Source: Thelonectria olida (taxonomy: Eukaryota > Ascomycota > Sordariomycetes > Hypocreales > Nectriaceae). From it: a stretch of DNA of 64,000 nucleotides. Shown here piece after piece: positions 12,069 to 23,869 of this stretch (position 1 is its first letter; each line of letters starts with the position of its first letter). A model generated the notes under the pieces. The model had not been told where the DNA came from. It worked only from the letters and a program-made list of their open reading frames with translations, and ran no database searches. The translations under genes were made by a program, and so were the position numbers. The stretch covers positions 372,001-436,000 of the forward strand of contig JAGPYM010000004.1 of the NCBI GenBank assembly GCA_020736575.1, in the 5' to 3' direction.

Positions 12069-14453
12069 TCACATGACAATGCAGTCTTTGTCGTCCTTAA
12101 CGCCTTTCTGGATCTTGCCATTTCGAGGAGCTGCAACCTCCATGGGAGTTCCTTGGCCACTGACAGCTGCCTGGATGATGGCCAATCGCTGCTTGGCCCG
12201 AAGATCACCGGCATCCGCTGCCTTGACGTACCAGACATTGGCTTCCAAAATGTCACGACGACAGCCAAGGCCCATTTCGGTAAAGTAGCCCACTGCATAT
12301 TGTGCTTTCACGAAGCCTAAATTGCACCAATCAGCCAGCCGTCTCACCGCGGATATTTCTACTTTGGGATATAACTTACCGAGTTCTGCAGATCGACGAG
12401 CCCATTCATAGGCTTCTTCCTCATCTTTCTCCAGGATTGGAGGAGCACCCACCATGTACCAAGCGCAGAGACCCATCATGGCAGCAGCATGTCCTCGCTC
12501 AGCAGCTCCCGTGTAGAAGTGAACGCTGAGGGCCGGGTCACGGGGACAGCTCAGCTTGCCGTGCTCGTACGCGTCGCCCATGCGGAAATTGGCCTCGGGG
12601 TGTCCCAGGTCTGCAGCTTGAGTAAAAAGTTCCGCGGCATAAACGTCATCCTTGAAGATGTCGTCGCCATAGCCCGTCTCGAACAAGCAACCAAGCTGAT
12701 ATGGAGCGGCGTTGTATTGGGCATCAGCTGCCTCAGTCGCCAACTTCATCCACTTGATACCCTCACGGTATCGTTTCTCTCCAAGGTCACCGGACAAGCA
12801 GGCCTTGCCGAGGCGAGTCATTGCTCCTGGGTGTCCTCTTGCGGCGGCAATTCGCAAGAACTGGACTGCCTTAGCTGGGTCTTTGCGACATCCCCAACCA
12901 AACTCATAACAAAGGGCAGTACGATAGCCAGACTCAGCATGTCCATGCTTGGCAGCCAACACAAAGAGGGGAAAGGCGGAGTTGTAATCCTCTTTGCCCT
13001 TGTTGAAGAGACCTGAAGCATAACCATCGGCCAGGTAGTATTGCGCAAAGGGGTAACCTCCGCTGGCGAGGCGTTGAAGAATTTGGCGCGCTTCCTTGAC
13101 AAGCTCGTATGGGTTGGAGACAGTGCCTTCGACCGAAGGACTATCGCGACCCTTTTGAGGTTTGGGGCTGTTTTTCCTCATCTTAGGGTCGGAATAGTCC
13201 AGTCCTTGCTCCTGTGCAGTTGATATCAAGAATACGGCAAACGAGTACTGGATAGAGAAGTCGTTTGTCTTCTTGACATTCTGACGATACATGTCTAGGG
13301 TTTTTTGGGTACTAAGAAGCGAGGCATTGTTCCCAACCACGGTCCGGAGGTTTGAATTGTCCAAGACCAGCGGAGCTGGCGCTTGTTGGGGATAGGGCAC
13401 GTTAAGAAGCTCAGCATACGATTGAGGTCTCACATCGGGGGATTTGCGGTTCTGGGAAGGCGTGCGCATGTGTGAACCGCCTGGCATCAAGTTGGGTGAC
13501 CTGCCACGGGTGCCAAACTCAGAGTAGGCAGAGTAGGAAGATTGGGGACGTGCAACAGAGTTGCGAAAGTTGTTAGAGCCGGGCGTGAGATGGCGCCTCA
13601 TGTGAGCAGAACCATCGCCTAAATCAGGGGTGGAAGCGGTTCGGCCATCGTCGTTGGGGACACTTGACACGCGAGGGGGATATTCTCTCTCGTGATGGTA
13701 CTGGAATCCAGGGACAGACTGGTTCCCAGGCATGTTTCCCTCAATGATGGAGCTTTCCTCGGAGTCACCAATCGTCTGGCACTCGGCGTTCTCGTTAATA
13801 CCCGAGAGGGAGCTGGCACTCGTGCCCGCAGAAGACTCAGCTGATGGTTGCTGATTCGTACTGGTCGTATCGTCGGACTCACGACTGTTGCGGAACAATT
13901 CCTGGTTACGAACCCTTTCCTTCGGACTCATCATGTTAGGTTCGAATCGATCGGGGATGGGTCCAGAAGTGGCAGACATGGCAGCGTGCTGGGGCACACG
14001 AGGACTCTTGCCTGGACTGGAGGGAGGAGACTGCGATCTCTGATCCAAAGACGGGTCGAGCGAAATCATCGGCGGGCCATCCAGCTTGGGGGCCTGCTCG
14101 TAGAAATCTTGCGGACTTTGACGAGGACTCGACGTTCCTTGGGCCATATGTGGAGGTGGAGGAGGGGCTACCGCAGGAGGGGAGGGAGCCTGTCGGATGT
14201 CGATGACGAATTCAGCTTCGGCACCGTGGGCATGGGCATTCTCGATATTGGCATTTGAAGCTTTTGCCCAGTTGTCATCTTGGAATTCAAATCGGACGGG
14301 AGAAACAGGACCATCCCGCAGCCGTGGGCCGCCTGACATGTCCAGGTTAGGGACAATAGCAATGGGGCTTCGAGGTGCATCATCTGAAAAGGCCTGGTTG
14401 TTCGATGTCGGCGATGTGGCAATCGGCGGGGGGGAGGTTGTAACTGCGGCCAT
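12069..14453 (-). CDS. SKT5: Sel1-repeat chitin synthase activator (Skt5/Chs4 type), prenylated
   Basis: Exons 12380-14453 and 12069-12316 encode 773 aa. The 63-nt intron (12317-12379) is a multiple of three and open in frame, so an unspliced reading would insert 21 residues. Its GTAAGT donor and TTTAG acceptor mark it as real. The ATG at 14453 has better context (CAGCCATGGCC) than the one at 14483. The N-terminal 440 residues are Pro/Ser-rich and disordered. From about 450 to 740 come tandem Sel1-like repeats with alternating small-residue helices. The last residues, CIVM, form a CAAX box predicting farnesylation, as in yeast Chs4/Skt5. Family members recruit and activate the class IV enzyme Chs3 at the plasma membrane and septum. 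A class IV chitin synthase lies 9.4 kb away. Confidence 0.9.
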   Translation of the reverse strand: MAAVTTSPPPIATSPTSNNQAFSDDAPRSPIAIVPNLDMSGGPRLRDGPVSPVRFEFQDDNWAKASNANIENAHAHGAEAEFVIDIRQAPSPPAVAPPPPPHMAQGTSSPRQSPQDFYEQAPKLDGPPMISLDPSLDQRSQSPPSSPGKSPRVPQHAAMSATSGPIPDRFEPNMMSPKERVRNQELFRNSRESDDTTSTNQQPSAESSAGTSASSLSGINENAECQTIGDSEESSIIEGNMPGNQSVPGFQYHHEREYPPRVSSVPNDDGRTASTPDLGDGSAHMRRHLTPGSNNFRNSVARPQSSYSAYSEFGTRGRSPNLMPGGSHMRTPSQNRKSPDVRPQSYAELLNVPYPQQAPAPLVLDNSNLRTVVGNNASLLSTQKTLDMYRQNVKKTNDFSIQYSFAVFLISTAQEQGLDYSDPKMRKNSPKPQKGRDSPSVEGTVSNPYELVKEARQILQRLASGGYPFAQYYLADGYASGLFNKGKEDYNSAFPLFVLAAKHGHAESGYRTALCYEFGWGCRKDPAKAVQFLRIAAARGHPGAMTRLGKACLSGDLGEKRYREGIKWMKLATEAADAQYNAAPYQLGCLFETGYGDDIFKDDVYAAELFTQAADLGHPEANFRMGDAYEHGKLSCPRDPALSVHFYTGAAERGHAAAMMGLCAWYMVGAPPILEKDEEEAYEWARRSAELGKLYPKVEISAVRRLADWCNLGFVKAQYAVGYFTEMGLGCRRDILEANVWYVKAADAGDLRAKQRLAIIQAAVSGQGTPMEVAAPRNGKIQKGVKDDKDCIVM

Positions 14454-17400
14454 GGCTGCGTGACAAACAGTCGCAGCGCACACGCAGCTGGACCGGGTGT
14501 CTAGAAGTCAAGTTTAGGTGTAACGAGCGAGTCGTGGTGCGACGGGGTGCGCGGAAGAGACAGTGGCCGAATGATAGCCACGAGGTCTAAATCCGAAGTA
14601 TTGGAGAGTCGGGCGCCGTGGACGCACCCTTTCGCAGGTTTGTTTTTCTTCGCGCTGGCACTCGCAGGACAGGAAGATCACGGTTCAAGATGAGCGGTGG
14701 GAGATTTGACGATCGAGGGGGTGGCGGAGGTGGCTCAAGGTCGTGGTGGTCGGGAGCCGGAGAGCCGAGACGGAGACGCCAGGTCGCGGAGGAATAAGGG
14801 AATATTAACGAGCGACGCGGGGAGGCTGGAGATGTTGAGATGCCGTGTCCCGCAATGGAATGGATGACGGATGAGAATATTGGGCTTTAGAACAGCACCG
14901 CGCAGGGAGAAACCACGGCGTTGAGAAGGGAAAATTCCATAGATGGGATGGGGATGGGTGTATTGGCAGTGGGTAGAGCGCTGGGCGCATGTGCCCTTTT
15001 TGGGTGGTGCCCTGCCCGCCATGCATGGAGGCGGTCCGGGGGTTTCCAATGGGTCTTTGGTGCACGGGGCGGGTGAGGTAGGTGCCTCTCAGCACCCGCA
15101 TTTCACCTGGGCTTCTGTCGGAAGGAAGCTTAGCCCAGTACAGTACGATGGATGCACAGGTGGACGGATGGTTCCAGCCGTTACAGTGCAGCAGCGGGTG
15201 GTGCAAGTCCATGGGTGATGGATCATGGTCCATGGATGGTGCAGCATCCAAATGGTGGAGTACAGGTAGCTTAGCGCTCCAGAAAATGGCGTCAAGCGAG
15301 GTATCTCGGGTTTTTTCCCAGGTAGTGGGTACTTCCCCCGGTCGGAGCTGAACCTGGCCAAGCATGGACGAGGCAGATTTTCCAGAAGGCAAGTCTCACG
15401 ATGAATTAGCTCACACGTTGGACATGCATTCACGGCCACAACTGTTTATGCGTTGGACATTCACTAAAACCTATATGTGACAGCACAGCGAGGAAAACAG
15501 GGCTACAGGCAGTAAGGCGGCTTGTTTCGTACCGTAGGGCAAAAGGTGTCGGGAGTGCCATGACACACATGGAGTAGACGAGGGACTAGAACCCCTTTTT
15601 TTATTAAGTCGCCCCCAGCAAAGGGGAGGAGGGTGGGGAGAAGGCGGTCCCGTAGGCGGTAGCGGCTGGCGACAGGCGACAGGCGCTTGGGTACGGGCGG
15701 ACTCACTGACAAGACTGTCGCGGAAGAGCTGGGTAGAACAGTTGCGTCGGGAGATGACGATATCACGGCGAGGAAATGGCGATGCCAATCACGACCCGCT
15801 CTTCGCCCAGGAGCACAAACAACAGGCAAAAGAGCAACCAGTCTTGCGGCGCCAATGACACAATAATGGGTTGCGTCCACGTTGTGTCTTGGCTTCAGGT
15901 CAAGTCGACATTACAGAGCAGGGGCTGGCACACCCTTTCCATCTGCAGCACTGGTGGAAGGCGGGATGGAAGTAGTGGAGGGTCGGGAAGACGACGCTGT
16001 ACGAAGTGACCCTGAGTCGTCCCTCTCAGCACAAAGTACAGTACACAGTACCGACTAGTCGAGCAAGTGCACACACACCTCACCAAAAACAAGCTACACG
16101 GGAAGAATGTCACGAGCTGGTTAACGTTGGAGAAATTGTCATCATCACAGGAAATTGAAAGCTGTTGAGACTGAGAGGTTCCAGAGTGTTAGTTGGCCAG
16201 CGGACGGAGGCGGCGGTCGGGCCAAAACTGAGTCGAAACAAGAGCCAATCCAGCCCACGCCAGCCGCTAAGACGGAAACCGGCCATCTCTATAAAGAGAA
16301 GGTACGAACGAACCGACAAAACACAACCTAATTGGTGGTCCAGGCGCAACGAAGGAAGCCCAGACCCTTGGATCTCTTGCCGCAAGCAAGTGATTGCATT
16401 CTTCGTTCCTTCCCACAATGAAGTACCTGGAAATATGCCTAGGTCGTCTGAGTTAAGCCTTCTGTCTCCGCCATCTCAATGTCATTCATAGTTGACATCA
16501 ATGGTCGAAATCAATGAATGTCTGCGTTCGGTGCCGTTAGAGTTACGGAGCACCAAGTAACGTAACTGGGCCATGTGGCCAGCTTTTCCCGTCTGTTCTT
16601 GATTTATCACGCCCCGCCCGCTCGTCAATTGATCATCCTTCACCAACCAACCATCCTCCGAACGCCCGCTTGCCAACAGTTCCGGATCGCAAGCAATTTT
16701 CTGAGGTACCTGACGTACGTATGGTCCACCAAACAATACGTCAATGTCAGACGAGGTTCGAACCAAAGGAAAAAAGCCTTGAGGCAGTGAAACATGCAGG
16801 CATCGAACTCTGTTTAGGCATGTACGTATGTGTGCACACGTTGCACAACTCCACCTGCCACCGGCATCAGACGTCTTCAAAAGAGTGGTGGGGGACGCGG
16901 CATTGCGGTCAACATCAACATGCGCAGAGACTATCGAAGAGGCGACTGAGGCTCGTCATTTGCGGTCGTTGCCAGTGAGTATCCGACTAGCGAGCTCAGC
17001 TGGTCATCAACCTCATCCAATATCTATGCAAGCCACTCGCCCGTCCAGGCTGGTGCTTTGCTCTGCATGCATAGTTGCAAACCAAGCTGCACTATGTCTC
17101 CAAGCAATGTTTCCGCTCTTCCCGAGGACTTACAGATGAGCTACACAATGTCATGCTGTCGATGGCCCGTTCCAGGGTATTTGCGTCTACGGGGTTGCAG
17201 TATGCCATGCAGTAGAATCCTGCCTGCGACGCAGAATCCGACAGCGTAGATCTACGGCGATCCAACGTGCAGCTTACAGAACACAAACCAGAGGTTGGAT
17301 GAGAATAGCAACTTGAATATACGTCACGAATAATCTAATCATGGCAGTTATACTCCGAGTCTCGGCGTCGATAGCTTTCCGGTGAGGCTCTTCCACCCTC

Positions 17401-20400
17401 CTTCTTTGAGCGACTCCAGGCCAGGGATCACGGCACCCCTGACACACAGCAATAATTCAACCCCTTGTCGCCAAACAGGGCTGAGCCAAAAGCCATGCCG
17501 CTCGTCCAGGCTCCGGAAAGCAGGCAGACAGCCACGGCTTACTATGTAGTAACTTACAGAAGCCCCGGCAATAAGCTTCAGGCGTTGCCCACAGGGTTGA
17601 AATCAATCCAAGCTGACTAGTGCCCTGCAGAAAAAAGACCCAAATCAGGCAGAGCTGACTGCTGGCGTCGCAGGGCATCCCGGATTCGGCCAGAGCTGTG
17701 TTGATTCCCAGCAGGGACCCCGACCTGTGTGTGAGTCTTTCCCTCGATGATTTCATCTCGTCTGTTCATGGCAGGTTAACGTATGGTCACATTCATCAGC
17801 TCACTCAATTGGCACCCCCGCGTCAATTATTAGCTTCCTGTACGTAGTACTGACGAATATTGGAGGGCGGCTTGGAGGCGCCATGTCACCATGGACTGCC
17901 CCTGGAGACTTGTGTCATCCCTGTTGGCATGCATTTGTCTCTCCAAGAGGAAGACACCTGAGTCTGAGTCCTTGTGAAAGTGCGGCTACTATTTCAACCA
18001 GACCGTGCTGTTACTTGTTCTCCAAGTTGCCAAGTCTATACGAATTCATGCATACAGCGAGAGCCAATTGTTTCTCAGACCAGGTCGGACTATCCTGCGG
18101 ACTTGCTACCACACCCAAGTTACAAAGGAAGCTCTGGCTCCAGCTCTACAAAACCCGCGAAAGGTCTCTGAGTTTCTGAATTTACAACCCGCCAACATGC
18201 CCCTCAGCCTATCTAACTAATACAAATGACCAAAGAGGATTCGATTATAGAACCCCGCCGTCTCGCATTCAGAGGGCATTTGTCCTCGATCCGTGCCAAT
18301 TTGACCGTCGTGGACCTCATTTCCTCGCAATGTTGGCTGGATTTGGGCCAAGCTTAGTACGTGGATCTACCTTCGACATGGCTCTCCTTCTGCCAATGCA
18401 TATACATCAGCAATGCAGATGGAAGCTCCAATGCCCTACTGTATTGCCGCCGTGACGTTTCGGCAATCAACGGCCTACTAGTCAATCAAAGGTAACGGAT
18501 TTAGCTAGCCCTACGACACCATCAGCATCAAAGCCACGGATTGCGCACATCCATGACGATGCAATCCTTCTCAATGACATGTCCAGTTTGTCACTGGCTA
18601 AGATGGACGCGAAACAGCTGACATCGCACTCAAAATCTTACAATTCTGACACACTACAAATTCGAGGCACTCGAGCTACTATGTTTAGCAAAAGGTTGCC
18701 ATTATCAACGATTGTGCTTGATATACTTTGCACAGCTTACAGGGGTGTCTGCAGGACAACAGCCTGTTGATCCCCCGACTGTTCCTCGGAGAGTTGGCGG
18801 AAGCCGAATGTACCACCAAGTACCGAATACAACATCATCCAGCTAGCTGCTGTCTTCGGCTGGGTCCTTTTCCGGTTGAGGATTGGCCAGCTAACGACGG
18901 ACACGGCGGTCAATTTTGAAAATATTTTCGTGCCGCTCCCGACGGCTTGCGTTGCGCTCGTATTGCGAACACGGCAAGTTTGAAGCAGCCGGGCAGATAG
19001 AGCCGCGACTAATGTACGAATACGTATGCCCAAAAGGCGGCGCAACAGCTGCGAGCCGAAAATGCACACTGGGCCAGAAACGTAAATGCCACGAGCTTTA
19101 AGCGCAGCAGACGCTCGAGGAAATTGACGGGTTTGATGAACCGCAGCTCGCTCCATTTGTTCTCAGCCTTCTCTCGTCATGGGTTCTTGGCAGCACAAGG
19201 TAATACACGGATAAGATCTCACGGTTCCATGACTTGACTCGGCCGCGAACTCACTGACAAGGCCCTAGACCCCAACCCCAGCGGGCAATGACAGTTCATG
19301 ACGGGCCGCTTACCACCTCGTTGTTCCACTCGCGCTCCACCGATCGGCCCCACTGTGCGCCGTCAGCCTCGGACGCTCCTCCGGCCGCTTGAGAGGCAGA
19401 TATGGAACTCACTCTATCATTTCGCACTGTAATTTTCACGAATTCCACTTCGCTTCAACTTTCGGGAGGGGTTATTTCAACAGTAAAAAGCCTAGCGGTC
19501 TCGTTCGGATATACGGAGAGCATATGCGTGGGCATTTATCCCGTCTGCCCCATACCATTAACCCGCTCCCGACCATAGCGTCCAGGAATTGTCGCCGCAA
19601 TTGAGACTCCACCTGCGAAAAAAAAAAAAAAATGGTGATTTCCTTCTTCGAAGCAGGAAGCCGGGCTCCGGGCCTTGAAGTTGGCATTAAGATCATGCCC
19701 TTCACCATCACCCCTTCGAGTCACGTCCAGCCCGCTGCGCCTCCATCCCAAGAAAGAGTGAAAGACGGCCCACGTGTGGATCAACCAACGAGTCCCACTC
19801 GTCAACCATCTGGACCCAGGATAATGCTCGTTAAGGGCGTAGGCCAGATTGGCTAGGGTTACTCTACTTCTAACGACCATTTCGATGAATGAGGAAGGCT
19901 AGGAGTCGTGTTGGACTATATCTCGTATCTACGCAATGTTCTTCCCCACGCTCTATCCGAGTTCCACTTGACGGGAATGGATGACGACGGGTTCTTGCGT
20001 GGCAGCAGTTCACAAGCAAGTTTGATCTCGTGAGTCGTCACCGCCGGGTCATTGTGCGCGATACGATACGCGAGTGTACGTAGGCATTCGTCAGTATTGA
20101 GGATACGAACGTGGGGTGGGCGAGGAGGATTCCTTGGCACTTTGTGCTCATCTTTGCCCGGTGTATTGTCAGGACCGGAGCAGCGCGGCAGGTAGATATA
20201 TATTCATCTGCACCTCACGGGGAAGCATTCCGTCTATTCGATTATTTCATGGCTCGATTCGAATGGAGCATCTCATACTAGGCTGTCCTTGCGACTTCAT
20301 ATGACTTTTTTTGGTTGTGGGGTTCATTAGTCCCGATGGGCTTACCCTATACAAGCGCGTGAAATCTAATCATTTTCTATCAATATAGGGGAATTTCTCC

Positions 20401-23400
20401 CATCGGAGAAACTTACTTGTGTTTGTGTTTGTGTTCGTTTACTTCTTCATTTTCTACGCACGACTTGCGTGGCTTAATTGTGTTACGTCTTCAGCCTCTC
20501 ACGCGTGGTGCTATTTTCGTCGGTGAATAAAGCCTTCGAGTTGCCGGAGACAACATTACTACATGGTGAGCCATCCGAAACCCGTGCAAACTCGGACGGA
20601 AAGGTGACAACCAAAAAAACCACAAAACTGCACTACTCAGCCATTATATCTATGCAGCATCACGGTGGCTACCGTGCTCGACCAAGGCATTTGATTGGGT
20701 CGGATAAAATAGATAACCGACTATCAAACAAGCGAATAATAGATACGAGGTTTGCACGGGTATAGCCTCAACTAAACATCCGTTTCCCTATGCTACAGGG
20801 CTGTCTCAAGAGTGACGAAGCTGTGTAAGTGGCACAATGCACTGGCGGAACAGTGGCGGTCAGAAGGAACAAGGCTACCCATGGACAAAGAGAAGATGTA
20901 GCCCCAAAGTATCTGGGTAAAGTGATACCGGATACCTGGTCTCAACTGTCAACTAGCAATGCCACAACTAAGAAGGCTGGGCGTGGCGTAACGGTGGAAA
21001 CTTAACCTCGCAGGTGTCGAAATGACAGCCAGTCGGTTACCGATCAAGTACTCCGACACAAGACAGGAATATATCAACGCCCAGACAGTAATGAGCTGAA
21101 CTACGAGGTCAAGGCTTGTCAGAGTATGAGCAGGACCCTTGCCACAGAAAGGAAGCAACGTTGCCTTAGCAGGGCTTTTATCGCTCGGGACAAAATAAAG
21201 GAAGTCGCAACTACATAGGTAGGTACAATAATTAATTAGGTGAAAGGGAAGGATGGAAACATATCCGCACGACAAACACAATAAATGTTTCAGACCTTGA
21301 TGAATACGCGGATCATGGATGGGCCATGCAACACGGACAAATGCTTCGGTAATTTTTGTTGAAGGTCACCTTGATGATCGGCATACCTAGGAAGGCAAAT
21401 TATGACTGGGTTTTTAGCAAATCACGCGCAAGAGAATACGAGAACCCAACCGGAACAGGAATCCCTCGGTTCTCTGCTCGTGTTGATAAGATCGATCCAA
21501 GGCCGTAAATGGAGGCCTCGTACGTGGTTAGCGGATGATGCAACGGATCAGAGATCAAATCTCGGACATGAACCTTTATTAATTGCAAGGGCAACATATT
21601 ATCATTCTGCTCTTGTTGACTGGTTGCGCCGAGAACCGAAGCCAGCCAGAGCGGTCAAGAGGAATGTGACAGTAACGTAGCAAAGTTAACAAACAATTGG
21701 TCGAGTCAACGGCGACTCCGTATAATCTTGATTTCCAGCATTTTTTCTCCTTGATGAACTTATTGGGATCCATCAAAACCAGGGCATGCAACGGCGAGTG
21801 GATCGTCCCAGGAACAATCTCCCCAAACAAGCGAGATGGGTTGGGGGCTTGAACCTTGGTGGACGGATCACGGAGCCGAGCGTAGCGGTAAGAGAAGAGA
21901 CGGGCAGTGCACAACGAGCCTGTCGCTACACGCGGGAACGCAAGCGGCACGGCTCATGCAATAGTTACGACATGATATTTTCTCACATCCCGTCGCTTCC
22001 GCGAAGACTCGCCTAAGAACAATGGAAGAGCTCTTGATATTTGTCCCTCTTCAATTTAGCCTGAGCCTCGGGGCCAGCTGGCTCTGTTGGCTCTGGTGGC
22101 TGTGCTCCAAATAGCAGGGTATCACTGGTATGTGTCCTGGAGGTACTCCAGCTAGGTCCGGCGACCAATGAGAAAAGGCCATTTTCGAACTGACGAGGGA
22201 ACTGGGGAGCGGGTGATGCCATTGCGACCAGTCAGATCGAAGCGTTAAAGCGGGCGACTTGGACGGTACAAGTCGTTGAACGGGGGCATGCAAGCATGGA
22301 AGGTCACCAGGTGCGCTAGAACCAGTTAGGCTCTGGTGCTGGGGCAACCGCCGGCCAAACTTGGACGTGCCAAGCGGGTTAGACAGGGGGTCGGGGCGGA
22401 TGGAGCAGCAGTGTGGCAGACGAGCGAAGCATGGAGGCTTTTTGCGCAAACCTCGGGGCGGGCTTGGTTGATGGGCCAAGTTGTTGCACGGGTTCTCATA
22501 TGATGCGGGATCTCAAGTGAGTGGTTGTTTACGACGCAATTACTTGGCCCGGCCGATATGTCTCTGTTGTGCAGCATGTACACAATCATCAACATGTGTG
22601 TGGATGCGAGATGGGATGGACCGCGCCGCGGGAAGAGGCGGGTAAGGAAGGTAAGGCAATCATTGATGATGGATAACCTACCGACCTACGTAGGTGCCGT
22701 CAGAATACAATAGGAGCACCCAGATGAGGTTAGCTATGCACTGTACCGGGCCTCTATTTTGCTCGTGCATAGACAGTGCATACACAGGCACCACACGGCT
22801 CCCCCTTCTCCCTTCCAGACTCTAGTTGGCCATCGAGTTGCGGCAAGAAGGGGCTTGCACTCTTCCTTCTCTCACCCAACTCTCTCAGCCCCCAACTCCT
22901 TTCGCTTCATTCTCTTCAGACGCTCGCTCACTCATCGACTCTCGCTGCACATATCCGTCCGCATTTTGTCGGCGACATCTTGTATAGTTTTCCGTCGCCA
23001 ATTGTCCTTTTTCCTTCGCTTTTTTTTTGGTCAGACACGCTCGTCGATCGACCAACCGCTGGGGGTTGTTTCATTCTTATTCCTCTGCATTGCTTGCTCT
23101 GGGCCCCTTGGTCTGCTGCAGAAAAAACAATCACAGGCCATCCACCACCCACTCGACCGTCTCCTGGACCTGCACCCCCCGCTGTCCTCGCTGTCCTTCG
23201 CTCGTTGTCCAAGCAAAGTCCAGGCTTTGCACGGCCGACTCCACGCCCCATCTCCCATCCCATCTCTCAATTACCCGTTGCTCATCTACTTCAAACAACG
23301 GCGCCGTGCCTTTTTGGCCTTGGGATTTGATGCTTCTTCACTGAGACTCGACAACGACGGAGCCCTGAGCTGTCGATTCTTGTGAGGGTGCACAGGTGCA

Positions 23401-23869
23401 CGTCCTGGCACGTTCGCGCTGTCGCTGCGCTTCCTTCTCATCTTTTGCAAGTCGAGTCCTCCTCCATTCGTCTCCCGAGGAACACGCATTCCCCCATCTG
23501 TCCCAAACAAGGATATTCCCAACACTGAACACAATCCTGTCTCACGGCTGCCAAACAGCCATAACAAACCCTCCCGTAAGTCTTTTCTCGACATCATCTT
23601 GTGCCTTCAACATACCTTTGTTTGGCTTGTTTTCTTGGTTTGCCTCTTCAATCCTCGGTCGTTGTTGCTGTCGCCGGACGCTCCTCGACATCGCGTGGTT
23701 GTTTGCTTGAACGTCTCCCCTTTACCGCTGTCGATCCAAATCACCCTGGCCCCGTTCCTTACACCTCCTTTCTCCGCGAGAGGGCCAAGTTTGCTTGCGC
23801 ACTTCCCTCCCGTCATCCCTTCCGTGTAACTCTCCAGAGTTTCCCGACTCTAACAAGTATTTTAGGGCC
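14454..23869. other. Long intergenic interval between Skt5 and the chitin synthase
   Basis: These 9.4 kb separate two divergent chitin-synthesis genes. The first roughly 900 bp are probably promoter and leader of the Skt5-like gene. From about 22.8 kb to 23.87 kb the plus strand is strongly C/T-rich, as expected for a long leader of the chitin synthase. That leader may be spliced: a GTAAGT donor lies at 23575 and a CTAAC plus TTTAG acceptor just before 23866. Between about 15.4 and 22.7 kb the frames are short (at most about 140 codons), start poorly and show no coding character. I recognised no tRNA, transposon or pseudogene. Several TAGGTA-type short palindromes are scattered here. Confidence 0.45.

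Noticed and set aside
16735..16775. tRNA B-box-like GGTTCGAACC
   Set aside because: No matching A box, acceptor stem or anticodon arm at the right spacing on either strand.
18737..19156. 139-codon minus frame in the long gap
   Set aside because: No recognisable domain and no clear third-position bias; isolated.
22759..23385. Overlapping 184-208-codon frames
   Set aside because: They lie in the C/T-rich leader of the chitin synthase in several frames at once, as expected for low-complexity DNA.
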